A stretch of DNA of 64,000 nucleotides from Onchocerca volvulus (GCA_000499405.2 HG738141.1:974642-1038641); one strand, 5' to 3'. Positions 39,927-53,400 are shown, counted from the first letter of the stretch. Numbers and translations are program-made. Notes: generated from the sequence alone by a model not told the origin.

Positions 39927-40013
39927 TATTTTGAGGCCAATGAGTTGCACCTCATTCTCACCTGTTTTGGCTGGTTCTTTATTTTGAGGCCAATGAGTTG
40001 CACCTCATTCTCA
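39927..40013. repeat. 34-bp exact direct repeat, two copies 53 bp apart, each with an inner palindrome
   Basis: Copies at 39927-39960 and 39980-40013 are identical (TATTTTGAGGCCAATGAG followed by TTGCACCTCATTCTCA). Inside each, AATGAG and CTCATT form a 6-bp inverted repeat around TTGCAC. The element sits about 0.8-0.9 kb upstream of the kinectin-like start and is notable for being exactly conserved in otherwise drifting DNA. It could be a recent duplication or a paired regulatory site. Confidence 0.7.
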
Positions 40014-41731
40014 ACTGATTTCATTAGTAACACCTTGACATGGAAACTACTGTATAACTTGGGATTCGAAAGGTCCTTACTAATATTTCAAAAAAAGTCT
40101 AAATGAAAATATGAGCCATCACTTTAAAATTCGAATTTGAATTTGAAAAACAAATTAAGAACAACTGAAAATATAAGAACAATCAGAAATGGAGGCATTA
40201 TTGAAGAAGTTTCGGCATTATATCGCTGATCAGAATTGGTAATAAAATGAAATGTGCATTTTCCACAAGTGTGCATTCTATGCATTTCCCATGAGTTTTT
40301 CACAATATCATATTTTTAATAAATAATTCAAATATATTTCATTTTTTTCGAAAAGAAAAAGAATAATTTCTTTCCATAATAGGCGTCAATCAATAACTTT
40401 CAATATCCTAGTTACAATGCAAATATGAAAACAGATATCAAATATCATCCGCATAAAAATACATATATAAACGAGTGCAGATCACAGTATTCTGGAATAT
40501 GAAATGAAATTTAGCATTTAGTTAATTTCATTACTGAAAGCGTGGAATTTATATAAATTAAGGGAACTATATATTAGCAATTATTCGTATATATTCTGTT
40601 TTGCTTATTCGATTTGGGATACCTTGAAGAGCTTGCTGTCAAACAAATAAAAACAGAATGGAAAAAGAGGTATATGTCTTAATTTCCACTTATATCCTCG
40701 ATTGTAATAAGAAAAAAAAATCCTAAAATAAAAAATTTCTTCCGCTTTTCGGACCTTAATAAAAATAATACTGCTTACAATCTTTGGTTATATCTTTCCT
40801 CCATTTTCCATCTTTAACTCTAAGTAAAAACAAAATTTGAAAATGTACTTTTTTCTTTTTGGCACCTTTCACTGCAGATATTTGGATGATGATCATGACT
40901 ACACAACCGTCTCAAGGCTTTATTTTCGATTTCTAACCTTACATTTCTTAGGGGAAAAAAAACGAATTAACAATTAATAGTATCTGTGAACTTCTGATCA
41001 ATAATTTATTAATTGCCGACCGTGTTGAGCTCTCATATTAATCTCCATTCGTATATCATACAAAAAAAAAAAAAAAAAAAATTCGCAGTGATAATAAACT
41101 GTTAACTGAAACTAAAAAATTTGTCTGAATATAAATGATACGAAAAAAAAAATCGTTATTAATCGAGCAACCAGGCTTGATGTTCCTTACATTTTTTTTC
41201 TGTAAAGAGAAATTACCTTTTGTAACGAAAATCTTGTATGATTTTATATTCATCCTTCAGAATTGGAATAAATAAAAACTATAAAATGTGTATAAAAATA
41301 CGTAAAGTTTAAAAAAAAATAAATAAAATATATATAAATATATATATTAATAGCTAGAAATGCTTCCAACACTATCAGTCGATTTTAGCAAATAATATGC
41401 ATTATAAGAATTGATTAATGATAATTAACACTTAAACAGATGAAGACTGAATGGTAGAAAAGAAAGCGACGTAAGTGATACTGTATTGTTTAATTCTTTT
41501 TTCATCAAATATGATCGCTGTTTCAATGGATATTGGTTACAATGTAAAAATAAGAGAATCATATAAGAAAATCAATCGAATAAATTAATTAATAGGTTAG
41601 TTTCATATATGTATGGGTCATAAGTATTTTCAATAATTCATTTAAAAATGATAGAAGCAGAAATAAAAGTAAGAAATCCCTGTTTTAAAGTGTATATATA
41701 TATAAAAGCAAAAAATTATATATATATATGC

Positions 41732-41797
41732 TTTTTTTAATTATGATAATTTCGGTATATATATATGTGTATACCGAAATTACCATGATTAAAAAAA
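41732..41797. ncRNA. Candidate small-RNA hairpin (66 nt)
   Basis: Arms 41732-41759 and 41770-41797 pair over 28 positions with two non-Watson-Crick positions, one of which is a G-U wobble in a + strand transcript. The loop is 10 bases of TATA-like sequence. The middle of the stem reads TAATTTCGGTATA against TATACCGAAATTA, so pairing does not depend on A/T runs alone, although the base of the stem is a T7/A7 pair. Size and shape fit a nematode pre-miRNA. A short fold-back transposon remnant is the main alternative. No known miRNA seed was recognised. Confidence 0.35.
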
Positions 41798-43078
41798 AAA
41801 AAAAAAGAAAAAAACGATGATAATAAGACCAAACTAAATTCGTACATAAAAGAACTGACTTACTGACGAGAATTAAAACACTACGGTAAAAGAAAGAATA
41901 TGATTCATTGAGTCCCAGAGACTAATTACACCTTGATTTAAGAATAACCCATTTTCTTCCAACTAAACTTCAAATGACAAATTTGAAGGCAGTTAAAGTT
42001 TCGCAGAAAAAAAGGTCACAGGAAATGATTTAGTATAATTAAGAATTTCAGAAAAAAATGGAACTTTGGCAGACTTATGGTAAACTTATTTTTATACGGA
42101 TTTATCATATAAAAAGTATTAATAGAATAGTAGCGATGAACTAATAACAGATAAAGTAGGCATTCATAAGACAATTTGTAAATTAATCTTGAAAGGAATA
42201 CTAAAAAAAAAAAATTGTTTTTTCTCCACATTTTCAATTTAATTCGTCATAAAATGTGAACAATCTACTTACAAAAAAATTAGAAAATACGGAGAATTTT
42301 AAAGCATAAATGAAAACAGGAAAATCAGAATAATAATACCGCCAATTTCGGAAACTTCAAGTTGTTTTAATAATAATCTGTTTCATTTATCAATTCATTA
42401 TTACTGAGATTAATGACTGATTTTAACTGATTAATGTCGAAGAAAATTTGTTGATTATTTAAATTAGGATTTCGAAATGATATCAATGAAATGGTATAGT
42501 TCGAGCATTTATATCCATAGTAATATTTTCATTCTAAATTTGCAATTATATTTTTAGCAGCAAATAATTCCAGATCATTTCATTATGAAATAAACTGAAA
42601 TTAAGCAATGAAATAGTGATGGTATGGTACTTGATGATTTCTCGCACCAAGCACAATACTCCCCGACTGATATGCTTGATAGAGGATTTCTTACTTGCTA
42701 ATGAATGATAATTTGTAACATCATCATGACAAATGATCAGTCTATAATTATCAGAATTTGCTTTGAAGCTTACATCACCATGTTCGACAACCGAACTAAT
42801 CGAAGGATAATAATGTAATGATGTAACGAATGAATAGGGATAATATAAAAAGTACATAATATAGGAATTTAAATTAGGTTCCTATATTACATTTGAAAGG
42901 ATGTGACATAAATTTAATTGAAATCCCAAAACAATAGAATTTCAAATAAAACTTTACTTAAAACCTCCCAGACATCAAAAATCCCAAATAATGCAATCGG
43001 TATGAAAACCCGCAAAATAAAAAAATTCGTTAAATAGTCAGTGTTCGATGTTCGATGAATTCGCAAATAACCAGATCG

Positions 43079-43509
43079 CTATTCATCTAACTGTCTGGTT
43101 CTCTCCAGTAAATGCAACAAAACTTTCTTTTCTAATTGTCGCAAATGTTTTATTTCGGAATCTGGTAATCTGGTATATTTAGAAGTGTCATGGAGTAAAA
43201 GTTGTTTCCGGAAATATATCATTGTGGATGGACTTGTTCGACCGGAACACTTACCTGACTCGAGTAGATGAGTTCCGGTTTTCTGAGGAAATTTCTGTAA
43301 TAGCAATAATATTGTTTTAAATTGGATTCAATTTATTAAAATGAGTATTGTAGCAAAAATTGTTGTAAACCGTATTCCTTTACTCCACCTTTAAAACCGC
43401 ATGAAAAATTAGGACTGTTACATAACAAGGTTTTACGTGAAGCGTGGGATTCCACGTTACGGTTATTTTTTGATATAGCTTTCTTCCATTTTATTTTTAT
43501 TATTTTCAT
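43079..43509 (-). CDS. Small uncharacterised protein, two alternative splice models
   Basis: Stop TAG at 43081-43079. Model A: exons 43509-43389, 43294-43255, 43169-43079, with an 85-bp intron bounded by GTAAGT and ACCAG; 83 residues. Model B: exon 1 runs to 43384 (donor GTAAAG) and 43294-43079 is one exon; 113 residues. Both models end in the same frame, RLPDSEIKHLRQLEKKVLL followed by HLLERTRQLDE, a basic amphipathic helix. In model B the extra part contains GRTSPSTMIYFRKQ and LLLHDTSKYT, which looks protein-like. No signal peptide or family was recognised. A basic N-terminus would suit a mitochondrial or nucleolar protein, but that is a guess. Its start faces the LLPH start 57 bp away. Which model is real cannot be decided here. 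Confidence 0.5.
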
Positions 43510-43566
43510 TTTTCATTTGAGAATAAATAATTTATTAAATCTTTTCATGCAATATAGTTGCTACAA
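43510..43566. promoter_or_regulatory. Compact bidirectional promoter / 5' region
   Basis: Only 57 bases separate the proposed start codon at 43509 (-) from the LLPH start at 43567 (+). An acceptor-like TATAG at about 43554-43558 would suit spliced-leader addition to LLPH. Both transcripts must share control sequence here or start inside each other. The - strand start is less certain, so the true gap may be larger. Confidence 0.35.
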
Positions 43567-44854
43567 ATGGCGAAAAGTATTCGGTCAAAATCAAAGCGAC
43601 GTGTACGTGCTATCAAGCGTGAACGACTTGCGCCACGTGTATTGAAGCGTTTGCAAGCAACTGTCTCAAATCTTGACAGTAAAAAAATAAAAATGGAAAC
43701 TGATGATTCCAGTAATTTTTTTCCTTTATTTACTGTTTTTTCTTTAAAAATTCTGTGAGTTGTCATAAATAGATCTGGAAAAATTATTGGATACGTTGAC
43801 ATTAAGTTGATACTTTTTACAGATGACATGAGTGTTAGTAGGCAGATGCTGAAGACGAATAATTTAATGCAGATGAATTTGGCTTGCTCTAGGATTAAAA
43901 TTTTAGGAAGAGCGTACATGTATATTAGAGATAACAGTTAGGATTTGAAATGAATGCATTAATATGAAAGGACTTGACATAGATTATTTGGTTTACAATG
44001 ATGCCAGATAACACTGAAATTATTGAGGAATAAAATCTAGTTAAGATACAATCTAAATCGACATTCATTTGTTTTTTGTGTCCAATGCAGGATTACTTTG
44101 GTTAGAGTTTGCATGTTCATTATATTTTCCAAAATTCTTGGTTCAGCATTTATGATGAAAGAGAAGTTTAGATATAATAATTATAGATGGATATTATCAT
44201 GCCATTACATTCACTTTTTACAGACTTGGCAGCTGATTCTGATGTTCAATTTGCAAATGTGAGTGAGTTATGCTTCGACGTATAAAATTTATTGCTATCG
44301 TTTGCATCCCATATATTCTCTCTTCAGAAGGAAAAAGAGCAGTCCTGCTGAGTTTTTTTGTTTAAAAAAAAAAAAAAAAGGAGAGCTAATCGAAAACATA
44401 ATTTATATTAGGGATGCGTCAAGAATGCAATTTCATAATTATGTATTGATTAAATAGGGCGCAGGTGTTCTATGGGAATCGTGATTAGCATCTACTTTTT
44501 TTGGTTAATTCGTTTTTTTTCTTTTTTTTTAAAGCGGAAAAATTGTGTTGAATATGTTTGGGTTTGTTGATTGTTTTTACAATCTTTTTTATTTTGTTTA
44601 GGTATGAAGGAAAGAATTACATTATTTTTCATTTTTTATCTCTCTTCTGCACTTCTTGATGTAATGAAAAAAAAAAAGACTGTTTCTGGGGATTTCAGAT
44701 GGAAACTGATAGTCAAAGTTTAAATTTGAAAACGATGAAGAAACCAGATGGTTCGTATCCGGTATGGTTGAGCCAACGGAGGATAAAAAAGAAAAAGCAT
44801 GAACAAAAAATTAAGCAAAATGCGAAAAAGAAGAAAGCTGGAAGAAATCGCTGA
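43567..44854 (+). CDS. LLPH: LLPH-like nucleolar ribosome-biogenesis protein
   Basis: Exons 43567-43711, 44224-44258 and 44699-44854; phases agree, 111 residues. LLP homolog proteins are small, very basic nucleolar proteins linked to large-subunit ribosome assembly. The N-terminus MAKSIRSKSKRRVRAIKRE is the family hallmark (MAKS-RSK-KRK-RA-KR). The C-terminal exon carries the second conserved block, DGSYPVWLSQRRIKKKK, matching the GQYPIWM-QR-RK pattern, and ends in a Lys-rich tail. The length is close to the animal family's (about 110-130). A METD motif occurs at the end of exon 1 and again at the start of exon 3. A possible extra micro-exon near 43823, after an acceptor-like TTTACAG, is not needed. 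A polyadenylation signal AATAAA lies at 44937-44942. Confidence 0.85.
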
Positions 44855-47477
44855 ATTTGGATTTTTCTTTTCATAAAAATTTCGAATTGCTCATTTTCAT
44901 TACTTTTTCATTGGTAGGTTATCGATAAATCTCTTTAATAAAATATGAATGTGGTTTATTGAGAAATGGTCCATTGAGAAAGTTAATCAAATTCCCAGAT
45001 CAAAATTATGTAACACTAACACGGTTAGTACGACTGGTACAATTTCTTGATCATTAAGTGTACAAATAGAAAAATAATGGAAGAACAGTTTGATTATTAA
45101 AGTTAACTTACTGATGTAAGAAATTGCTCGCTAGCAATCACTTTTATGGTCTATCTTGTTATTTCCTTGTATATTTTGTTGCTAATTTGAGTTCTTTTTT
45201 TTTTTCTTTTTTCACATAATTTGGGATAAGAATAAATATTGTTTCAGAAATGTCATATGAGTTTCAAAATGCAATAATTTAGACTGTTTTCCAAATTAAA
45301 TTCAGTATTTAAAATATTTGTTAATCATATCCTTAAATAAAAAGCATCTATTCCGTTCCACAAAATAGCTGATCAAAAAAAAAAAAAAAAAAATTAAAGA
45401 TGTCGGGATTATTGCAACATGTCTGCGGCTGTATTTAGAACGTGTGACAACTGTGTTTTCCTTTATAAGCCATACATAATTTGGTTAAAAATTATCAGTA
45501 AATTGTAATGAAACAAGAATGAATGGTAATAATTATGTATCATCTCTTTTTTAAGTTTACATTCTTCCAGTTTCTTTTCAAGGAATGAAGCTAAATGTAA
45601 TAAAACATCTAAGAGAATCAAAATTAATATTAGAATTATATGAAAACTTTGAGTGATAATGATATTCTTATTATACAGATAAATTTCCGATGTATTACTT
45701 AACAACCAAGTGATGAACTTACTTCTCCTTATTCTAGAATCTAGAATTTTTTAGCTTCTTAAATGATATATGTAAAAGTAATCTGCTTCACCTTACACCA
45801 AATAGTCTTTTTTGTCCATTTAAAATAAAGTAACCACGAATAGAGAAAAGAAACTTTTAGGAAAGAAAAAAATAGCTTTTTATAATTAGAAAAAAAAAAA
45901 AGATAATGAAAGAAAATTTGAATCTCTTGTGGATAGATAATGAGTTAGAATTTTCATAAATATGCTTACATTTAAGATCACATATACGACACGACTGCAT
46001 GAAGATAAGATGGCATAAGTAAATCTTATCAGCATGTGTTATTGTTGAGTTCAAAATACTTTCATTATCTTTATTGACATGAATAATTTAAACGCATAGA
46101 AGAACATTTATATTTATCTATTTTTTTATTTATAGAAAAGAATTCTTGCATCGCTTTTTCTTGAATCAAAAAGTTTTGAAGTCGCAAGAAAACCCGTAGT
46201 AACAGGAATATCTATTTTTTTTTTCCACTGCTGTTTCACATAATGATACGAAATTATAAAAGTTCCTAAATTGGACTGCTTATCTTGAAATTATATGGAA
46301 AATTTAAGGAATTCGAGAAAAAATCCTCTCAAAAATTTGGAATATATTGTATAGCAGACGGAAATATTCTATTATAAGTAGCGAAGAGAGATAAATATGT
46401 GATTTCTGATCATGGAAAGAAAATAAACTTGGATGAAAAATGATGATATATTCGTTAGCAGATTTTATTTTCCCCCGAGGAATTCACTTATTCTCTTCTA
46501 ATTCTTTATAATAAGTATTTCTCTTCGCTATGTATTATTTCGAATTTTTGAAGCGATTTTTCTTTTTTCGCTTTCCTGGACTTTTCATGGAATTTTAAAA
46601 GAAGTTCTATTTAGGCATTTTTATGAATTCTAATTTCAAAATAAGTCGAAATGTTTGTTTTTTATTGATAATGGAAATTTGATCAGACTGATAGATGACA
46701 AGATCGATAATTCATATGGGCATAATATGGACAATTTCCAAATCAATCTTCTGATCGAAAAAAAAATACTAAGCAGATTTGAAGAAAATAAACAATGAAA
46801 ACAACTAAATATTAAAGTAATAAAGGGAGAACGAAAAAGGATGCATTAATTCCATATTTTCTACTTTTTTTTTCTCTCCCGGTGGAAGACAACCGATAAT
46901 TGGGGGTTCTCGGGAAGAATCGGAAAGAATCTTCTATTCCAAACTTCCATTCCTGTTAAAGGATCTGATTTCATATTCATACACAAGATATCAAATCGTC
47001 ATGTTCAGCATATATCAGATAGCAATCTTTGAAAAAAAGTAGTGCCATTCAACTTCTGGATCAAGTTTATTTGTAACGATGCATCATTTTTATGCATATT
47101 AATTAATTCAATACCACTCTTTCTTACATGTAATTCTGAGATAAAATGAATTAAAATGATTGGCTAATTATTTTATTGATTGATTGATTTCAATAAGTTG
47201 CAAGCATTTCACAACTTAATATAAACAATTAATGAAACAATTCAGGATCAATTATGAATGAATTGTTTAGTTCGATGAAATCTACGAACTTAATTTGTAT
47301 ACGTTTGTGGGTGTATATATATGTATGGCTGATTTCAATTTATGTTTCAAATTGGGGAGTGTTGAAGTGGTAGAGCTGAAGAGTTTTAAAGCAATGTTAG
47401 CTAGCTAGCTATTAGTATTATTGATTGATCGTTTTGCTGATCTCGTCTAGATTGATCAGTTAGTTTGTGTTTATACA
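44855..47477. other. Intergenic AT-rich DNA
   Basis: Begins with the LLPH 3' end (AATAAA at 44937). No exon chain is supported. There are poly-A runs at about 45376-45393 and 45890-45902, and a weak inverted similarity around AGCGAAGAGA at 46380 and TCTCTTCGCT at 46520. Four-fold TAGC repeats at about 47399-47410 precede the testican start. Confidence 0.45.
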
Positions 47478-50400
47478 ATGTACTCATCCGGCATTCTCCT
47501 CTTCCTCTTCCATCTTCTCTTCGACAATATTTACATTTTCGGTGAAGTAATTACACCAAATAATGCTGAAATATGGACTGTATATTATCCATATCAATTT
47601 GATAGAAGTAAGTTAAGCTAATTAATTACACTTTCTTTTCATTTCGCACGTTTTCCTAATTAGCAGCAGCATTCAAAATTAAGTTGTAATATTTGATCAT
47701 TATCATTATATTTGCATCAATTTTTACATACGAAAATTGACGCTTTATCACATTTAATGAGTGATTTCATTTATCGAATATATCAATTCAAGCTGAATTA
47801 CTTGCCTTTTTTTTTCTTCATTAATTATTAATTTGCTTAATTATTAATCTATTTATCAATCAAACGAATAATTTTTTATTATTAGCTGCAGGAATGATGA
47901 AAGAAATGATAAAATCATATATTAAGACTGAAAATCGAATATACTGAACTTATTTTTCACTGATAATAAATATAATTATTACATTGATAAATGATAATGA
48001 GAATAATGGTAATATGAAATTGCATATGAAGAAAGATTAAGATATCAATGCTATTTGAAATATCTACATTTAATTATTTCACTAATTAGTTTATAATCAA
48101 TATGATTCATTTAATTAATATCTTTTCCTCTCTTTTTACTTCCTGAGAAGTCTAGCAATATATCTTTTAAAGTTAACGACAAAATTATCAGACAAAATCT
48201 ATTATATCTTGTTTTGATACTAATTAAAGCATTTTTCATTGCTCTTAGTAATTAAATCAAATTTTCATATTAAATTTAAATGATGATTCAATGACTAGTT
48301 AATGATTAATTTAATTAAAATTAGGATTTAATTATTGATCAATTCATGTATGATTAGGATTTGAATTTTTCAGATCAATATTGTCATACATTACGATGTT
48401 CAACCGATGAGTTATGCGTTGTAAACGAGAAAACAGCACGTTGCATTAAAAATGATAAACTTCATGACGTGTACGTTATGATCATTCATCTATTTATTTA
48501 TATAATTTGTTTATAGAAATGGAAGAATATGTCATTCGAATGATTCATTTGTTTTGATAATAACGATAAGATAAATAATGTAATAAATATTTGAAATTTT
48601 GAATGGAATTCGAAACTTGAATAATTAATCATTAAAATATCATTTTGAATGGAATTCGAAACTTGAATAATTAATCATTAAAATATCGAATTGATAATAT
48701 CTATATATTAAACATATAGGAAAATCCTGATAACATTAACATTATCATTATACATTATGTTCAAATACTAGATAAATAAAGTTGTTATTTTTTCAATTCC
48801 AATTAATTCATTTCAAGTGCTTTCTGAATTATTTCACACTTTTCAAATATAATTAATTATTTATTTATTTGTTTTATTGCTGCTTAGGTTTGATTTTAAT
48901 TCCTTTTAATTATTTTGTTTAGCTTGATTTGAACTTATACATGAAGAAAAGTGATAATGATAATGATAATGATAAAGATAATGATAATGACATGTCAGAA
49001 ATGATGATATTTTTTATAGAGATGGTGTTCATATTGACTTTGCTAGCGGAAAACCAATTCATCATTTTGCCGAGGTGATATAATCATTATTGTAAAATAT
49101 ATGTTGAAATTTGATACATTTTGCTGTCAATTATTAGTCCTGATTAATTAATTAATTAATTAATTAATTTCGTTCAATAACACTCAGAATTTCTAATTTT
49201 ATGAAACATTTTCAGGAGACAAACCATTACAAGGCAAGTCCAATAAAACCACAACACAACCATGAACATTTGCCACGACATTATGAGCACGCTGAAACAG
49301 CGAATTACGGTAATCATTAATTTCTGTATTCTCGAGAATTTTAAAAATTAAATGAATTTTAGAAATGAAAATGGAAGACTTAAAATTTTTCGATCAAAAA
49401 TTATGTGAATAATTTTGAAAATCTTTGATATTAGCATTTCATTAACCATATGTACTTTTTACTCATTTACCTACTTTTTTTCTTTCAATTAACTTTCGTT
49501 TTACTATGTCGGATTGTTTGGTTTGAACTTATTAATTATTTGAATATTTAATGATTTGTTTCTTTTAATGTCGTGGTTAAAAGCAGACACGAACAGTTAT
49601 TGGAAATAAATTATTTAAATTTAAATATTTTATTTTCAAAAAGATTTAATGTAATCGAAATTTATATTAAATCCCTTTAATAATAAATTCTTTAAATTAT
49701 TAATAATCAAAAAATTTCTTTAATTCATGCAAATGAAGGTTTAATATTTTGAATTATCAAATTTAAAAAATGACGAAATGACAAATAAATGTTCACAAAA
49801 AAAAAAATTGTTTAAAATGAAAAAAAGAACTGTCAAAAGAAAAAAACCATCAGATAATGTTTGCAAGTATTATCACTTATTTATTGTTCAATATTTATTT
49901 TCTTATCAAATCTAAGAAATCATAATAATGGAAAACTTATATTTAATAATAAATTATATTGAGTAGCGAAAAAACAAGCAAATTTATTGCTTTTTAATTT
50001 CTTTTTCGCGTTTTTCTTTGATTACTCTTTTTTTATTCAATTATTATCTAATCAGGAAGCAAAATTTTCTCCTTATCATATCTGACAATGTTAAATATAA
50101 GATATCATTGGATAACAATATCATAGTGTTTATTAGCAATTGTAATCAATTAAACTGAAAAAATTTCAACAAAAAAACAAAAACAAAAACAAAATTAGTC
50201 ATTGTCCATAAATACATGATATGTTATCATTTACTTTTTTCTCTGTGTTTTATCAGTATTTATGCTTTTTTGGCGTTCATGTCGTTTTCCTTTCAATTCG
50301 ATCATTTTGCGCCTACTTTTTTTTTACAAATCCATTTTTCGCGCTTCCTTTTTTTCTTCTTTACAGTATCCATTTCGTCCGAATCTTTTACAGTATACAT

Positions 50401-53400
50401 TTCATCCGGATAGCTATCTTTCACATTGCTCGATCATTTAACACAAAAAAAGAAATGCTCAGAAATGTTTATCGAATAAATTAATAAATATTATATTTAC
50501 AGGATGTGACGAGAAAAAACTGCACAGTATTGGTGGACGATTATTGCAATGGTTCAGTGAGATGCATAAATTAGCAACCGCCGATTCCGGTTTACCATTG
50601 CACAGTATGTATTGCTTTTTATTCATTTTCCGGAAATATTTAATACCGTATCCCATTTACCACTTCCTGCAAACAATGAAATAATTAAATTATCCGATGA
50701 AATTAACGATGAAATTCATCTCATTTAAAACCCTTTTTTTTCTGCCGAAATTTCAATTTTTATTGCTTTCGAATAAATTCGAATTGCCGATATTGAATCA
50801 AAATGTGCAGCATAGAATTTAAAATCAATTTGTATTGGTTTTAAATTGCATTAATTTTAAAACGTTATCTTAAATAGAATGAATGAATTGAAATCAATTG
50901 TGACGTATGATTTTTATTTTTCAATTTTTCCCTATTAATTAAAGAAAAATAAAAAAATGAAATTTACCTCATAGGGTGGTGGTGGATCATTTATACATCC
51001 TTCTTCAGCCTGTTTTTCTTTTACATCATTCGATTCTGCTGAGATTTTCATTATATACCTAAATAAAATTTACATTTTTATGAAAATTTTTTTAAAAAAA
51101 ATGACAAATTTCTCAATTTGAATTCTTATTTTTTCAAAAAAGCTTTTCCCTCTATTTTAGAAATAGTAATAGTAATAGTAATAATAATAATAATCTGATG
51201 AAGAATAAGAATTATGAATTTGTTCCATAAATGATCGCAAATTTTCATGGTCTTGCGTTGATGGCAGGCACCCTACTGATTTTTATGTCCTCGATGACCT
51301 TCTTCGGTCTTTTCTTTAGCCTTCGTATTCCATGGGAAATTGAGCTTTTGCAAAATTTTAGTTTTACTCATGATCGATTACAATTCATCGTCTCTCATAT
51401 TTATCACAAAATGAATTTATGGAAGAACCTAAAATCAGGATATCATGACAATTGAGTTCATGCCGTGTACGAACACAGCATGTCATCATCTGTTGTTGAT
51501 GTCACAGTTTTGCTTAATTTAAATTTAAATTAACCAAGAACCGAATGTATAATCAGGAAAATGAGTTTGCTTAATCCGGAAGGCATAATTATCCATAAAA
51601 ATATGATATTTGGATCATTTGATTGTTTTCTTGATTAAATGATTTTTTTGGGAAATGTCGAAAAGGGGAGAAATGACAGGAAGAAAAATTTAAATAATAT
51701 GGAAATAGTTCCATTCACTGAAACTTTTGTTTTGTTATAATTATAAAAATAAGATTATTTGACTATTTTTTATAGTTTTACTTTAATGATTTAATGAAGG
51801 AATTAAGTTTTATGTTTATGCTTAATTTTTAGATTTCGATAATCAACAAAAAAATCCTATGAAAAAAGCTAATTATGATTATTTCTCTAATTAGTTTCAT
51901 TTTTTGTTCTTTGCTTAATTTTCGTTTTTAATTTTGGACAGAAAAAAAGTAGCATATTTTTCGAAGGTTCGCAATAATATAAATAATTTATATTGTATTT
52001 ATAATAGCGTGAAATTTTTTAAGAAAAAAATTTTTCAGAATTAATCTAAATTATGCTATCTTGCTATAACTTACTAATTAACTATTCTGAGACATAATTA
52101 TTTTTATGTATATGATTATATATAAGTAGGAAAAATTAGCATTCAAAGTGCTAACTAAATATGATTTAATTAAATTGCTTAATTAAATTACATAACAAAA
52201 AAGATTTCCATGCCTAAATATTTACTAATGAATTTCTAAAATTTCGCTCTTAAAAACAAATTCAGTGAGATTTAATAGTTTAAATAGCATTTTAAGCAAA
52301 AAAAAATATTGTTTGATAAAAGAATAATTCATAATTCATTCTTAATTATGAATTTTTTTTTTTTATTAAACAAAATTTTTTGTTTAAAATTTTTACAAAA
52401 TTTATGCTAGATAAGCACATATACTTTATTCATAAATTGATTTATTAGAAACACTATAAAATTTGCTAATGATTCATTAATTAAGGCTAATTCTAATAAG
52501 ACCAAAAAAAGGGCAAAAATATCAGATTGGCAATAATTTCGTTTTTTTTTTTTCTCCTTCCAAATTTAACAATCTTCCTTTTCGTAATTTTACAACAAAC
52601 CGAAAGGATGACCTTCTACCTTTTCATTCCTTCTATAACAGAGCGGTAAATATCAAAGGGCTAAATACGTACTTGTAAATTTGTATAATGTAAGGCATCA
52701 TTAACTTTTATCAAAGAAAACTTATGTTTCGGTAAAATTGAAATTTCTAAAAACCACGACATTTTACCGTAATAGATTTGTGATTATCAGAAACTTTCTT
52801 CCTCTATCATTTTATGTTAAAAATCATTTTATCATTTTGATAAGAAGCAAATATTAATAATAATTAGGGAGAGAAGAGATGATATTTGATGAAAATTTCA
52901 AATCTTTTACTAATAATAATAACTTGAAAATTTAAATCATTTTTTTTTCCTTTTTGACCTATGTTAATTTTATGAAGTAAAGGAAATTTACTTTTGAATT
53001 ATTTGAAAAATGACGAATTAAAATTATATTGATAAAATATTTTTCTAGCTTATAATGAACTATCTAACTTATATAAATTATACGAATAAATTAATACGTA
53101 TCGAAGAAAAATTATGATTGAATTAAAAATTAATAAATTAAAATAATTATTATGTTTTATTTTTTATTTATTTAATAACACATTTTCTACTAAACACTTT
53201 GTCACCACAATAATATAAATATTAAAAAAAGCAGCAATTTCTTAATGTATTTTTTCATAATTTGAAATTAAATTGGAGTAAATTAAAAATTAAATTAAAA
53301 TAAATAGCTAACCTGAAGACGAAATAAAGGAATACAAGGAAAGCAATCGTTGCAAATATACCATTGCATACTGAATAGAGTAATATCTCAGTTTGTCGTG

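Larger units (their letters stand above)
39155..43078. other. Intergenic region with a palindromic duplication and a long hairpin
   Basis: No supported exon. It contains a 34-bp exact direct repeat at 39927 and 39980 and AT dinucleotide runs at 41328-41350 and 41694-41730. A 28-bp-stem hairpin lies at 41732-41797. The open frame 42546-42857 (-) has balanced composition but no recognisable domain or flanking exons. Confidence 0.45.

Noticed and set aside
42546..42857. 103-codon frame on the - strand downstream of the small gene
   Set aside because: More balanced composition than most, but no start context, no joining exon and no recognisable family; kept only as a note.
43823..43940. Extra LLPH exon after an acceptor at about 43822
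   Set aside because: An open stretch follows the acceptor, but no donor gives a better joined frame than skipping it; only a 9-base micro-exon would fit.
46379..46530. Inverted similarity around AGCGAAGAGA
   Set aside because: Only about 12 matching bases with poor flanks; likely chance.
49144..49170. TTAA repeat as a transposon hot spot or palindrome
   Set aside because: A plain (ATTA)n microsatellite; nothing inserted nearby.
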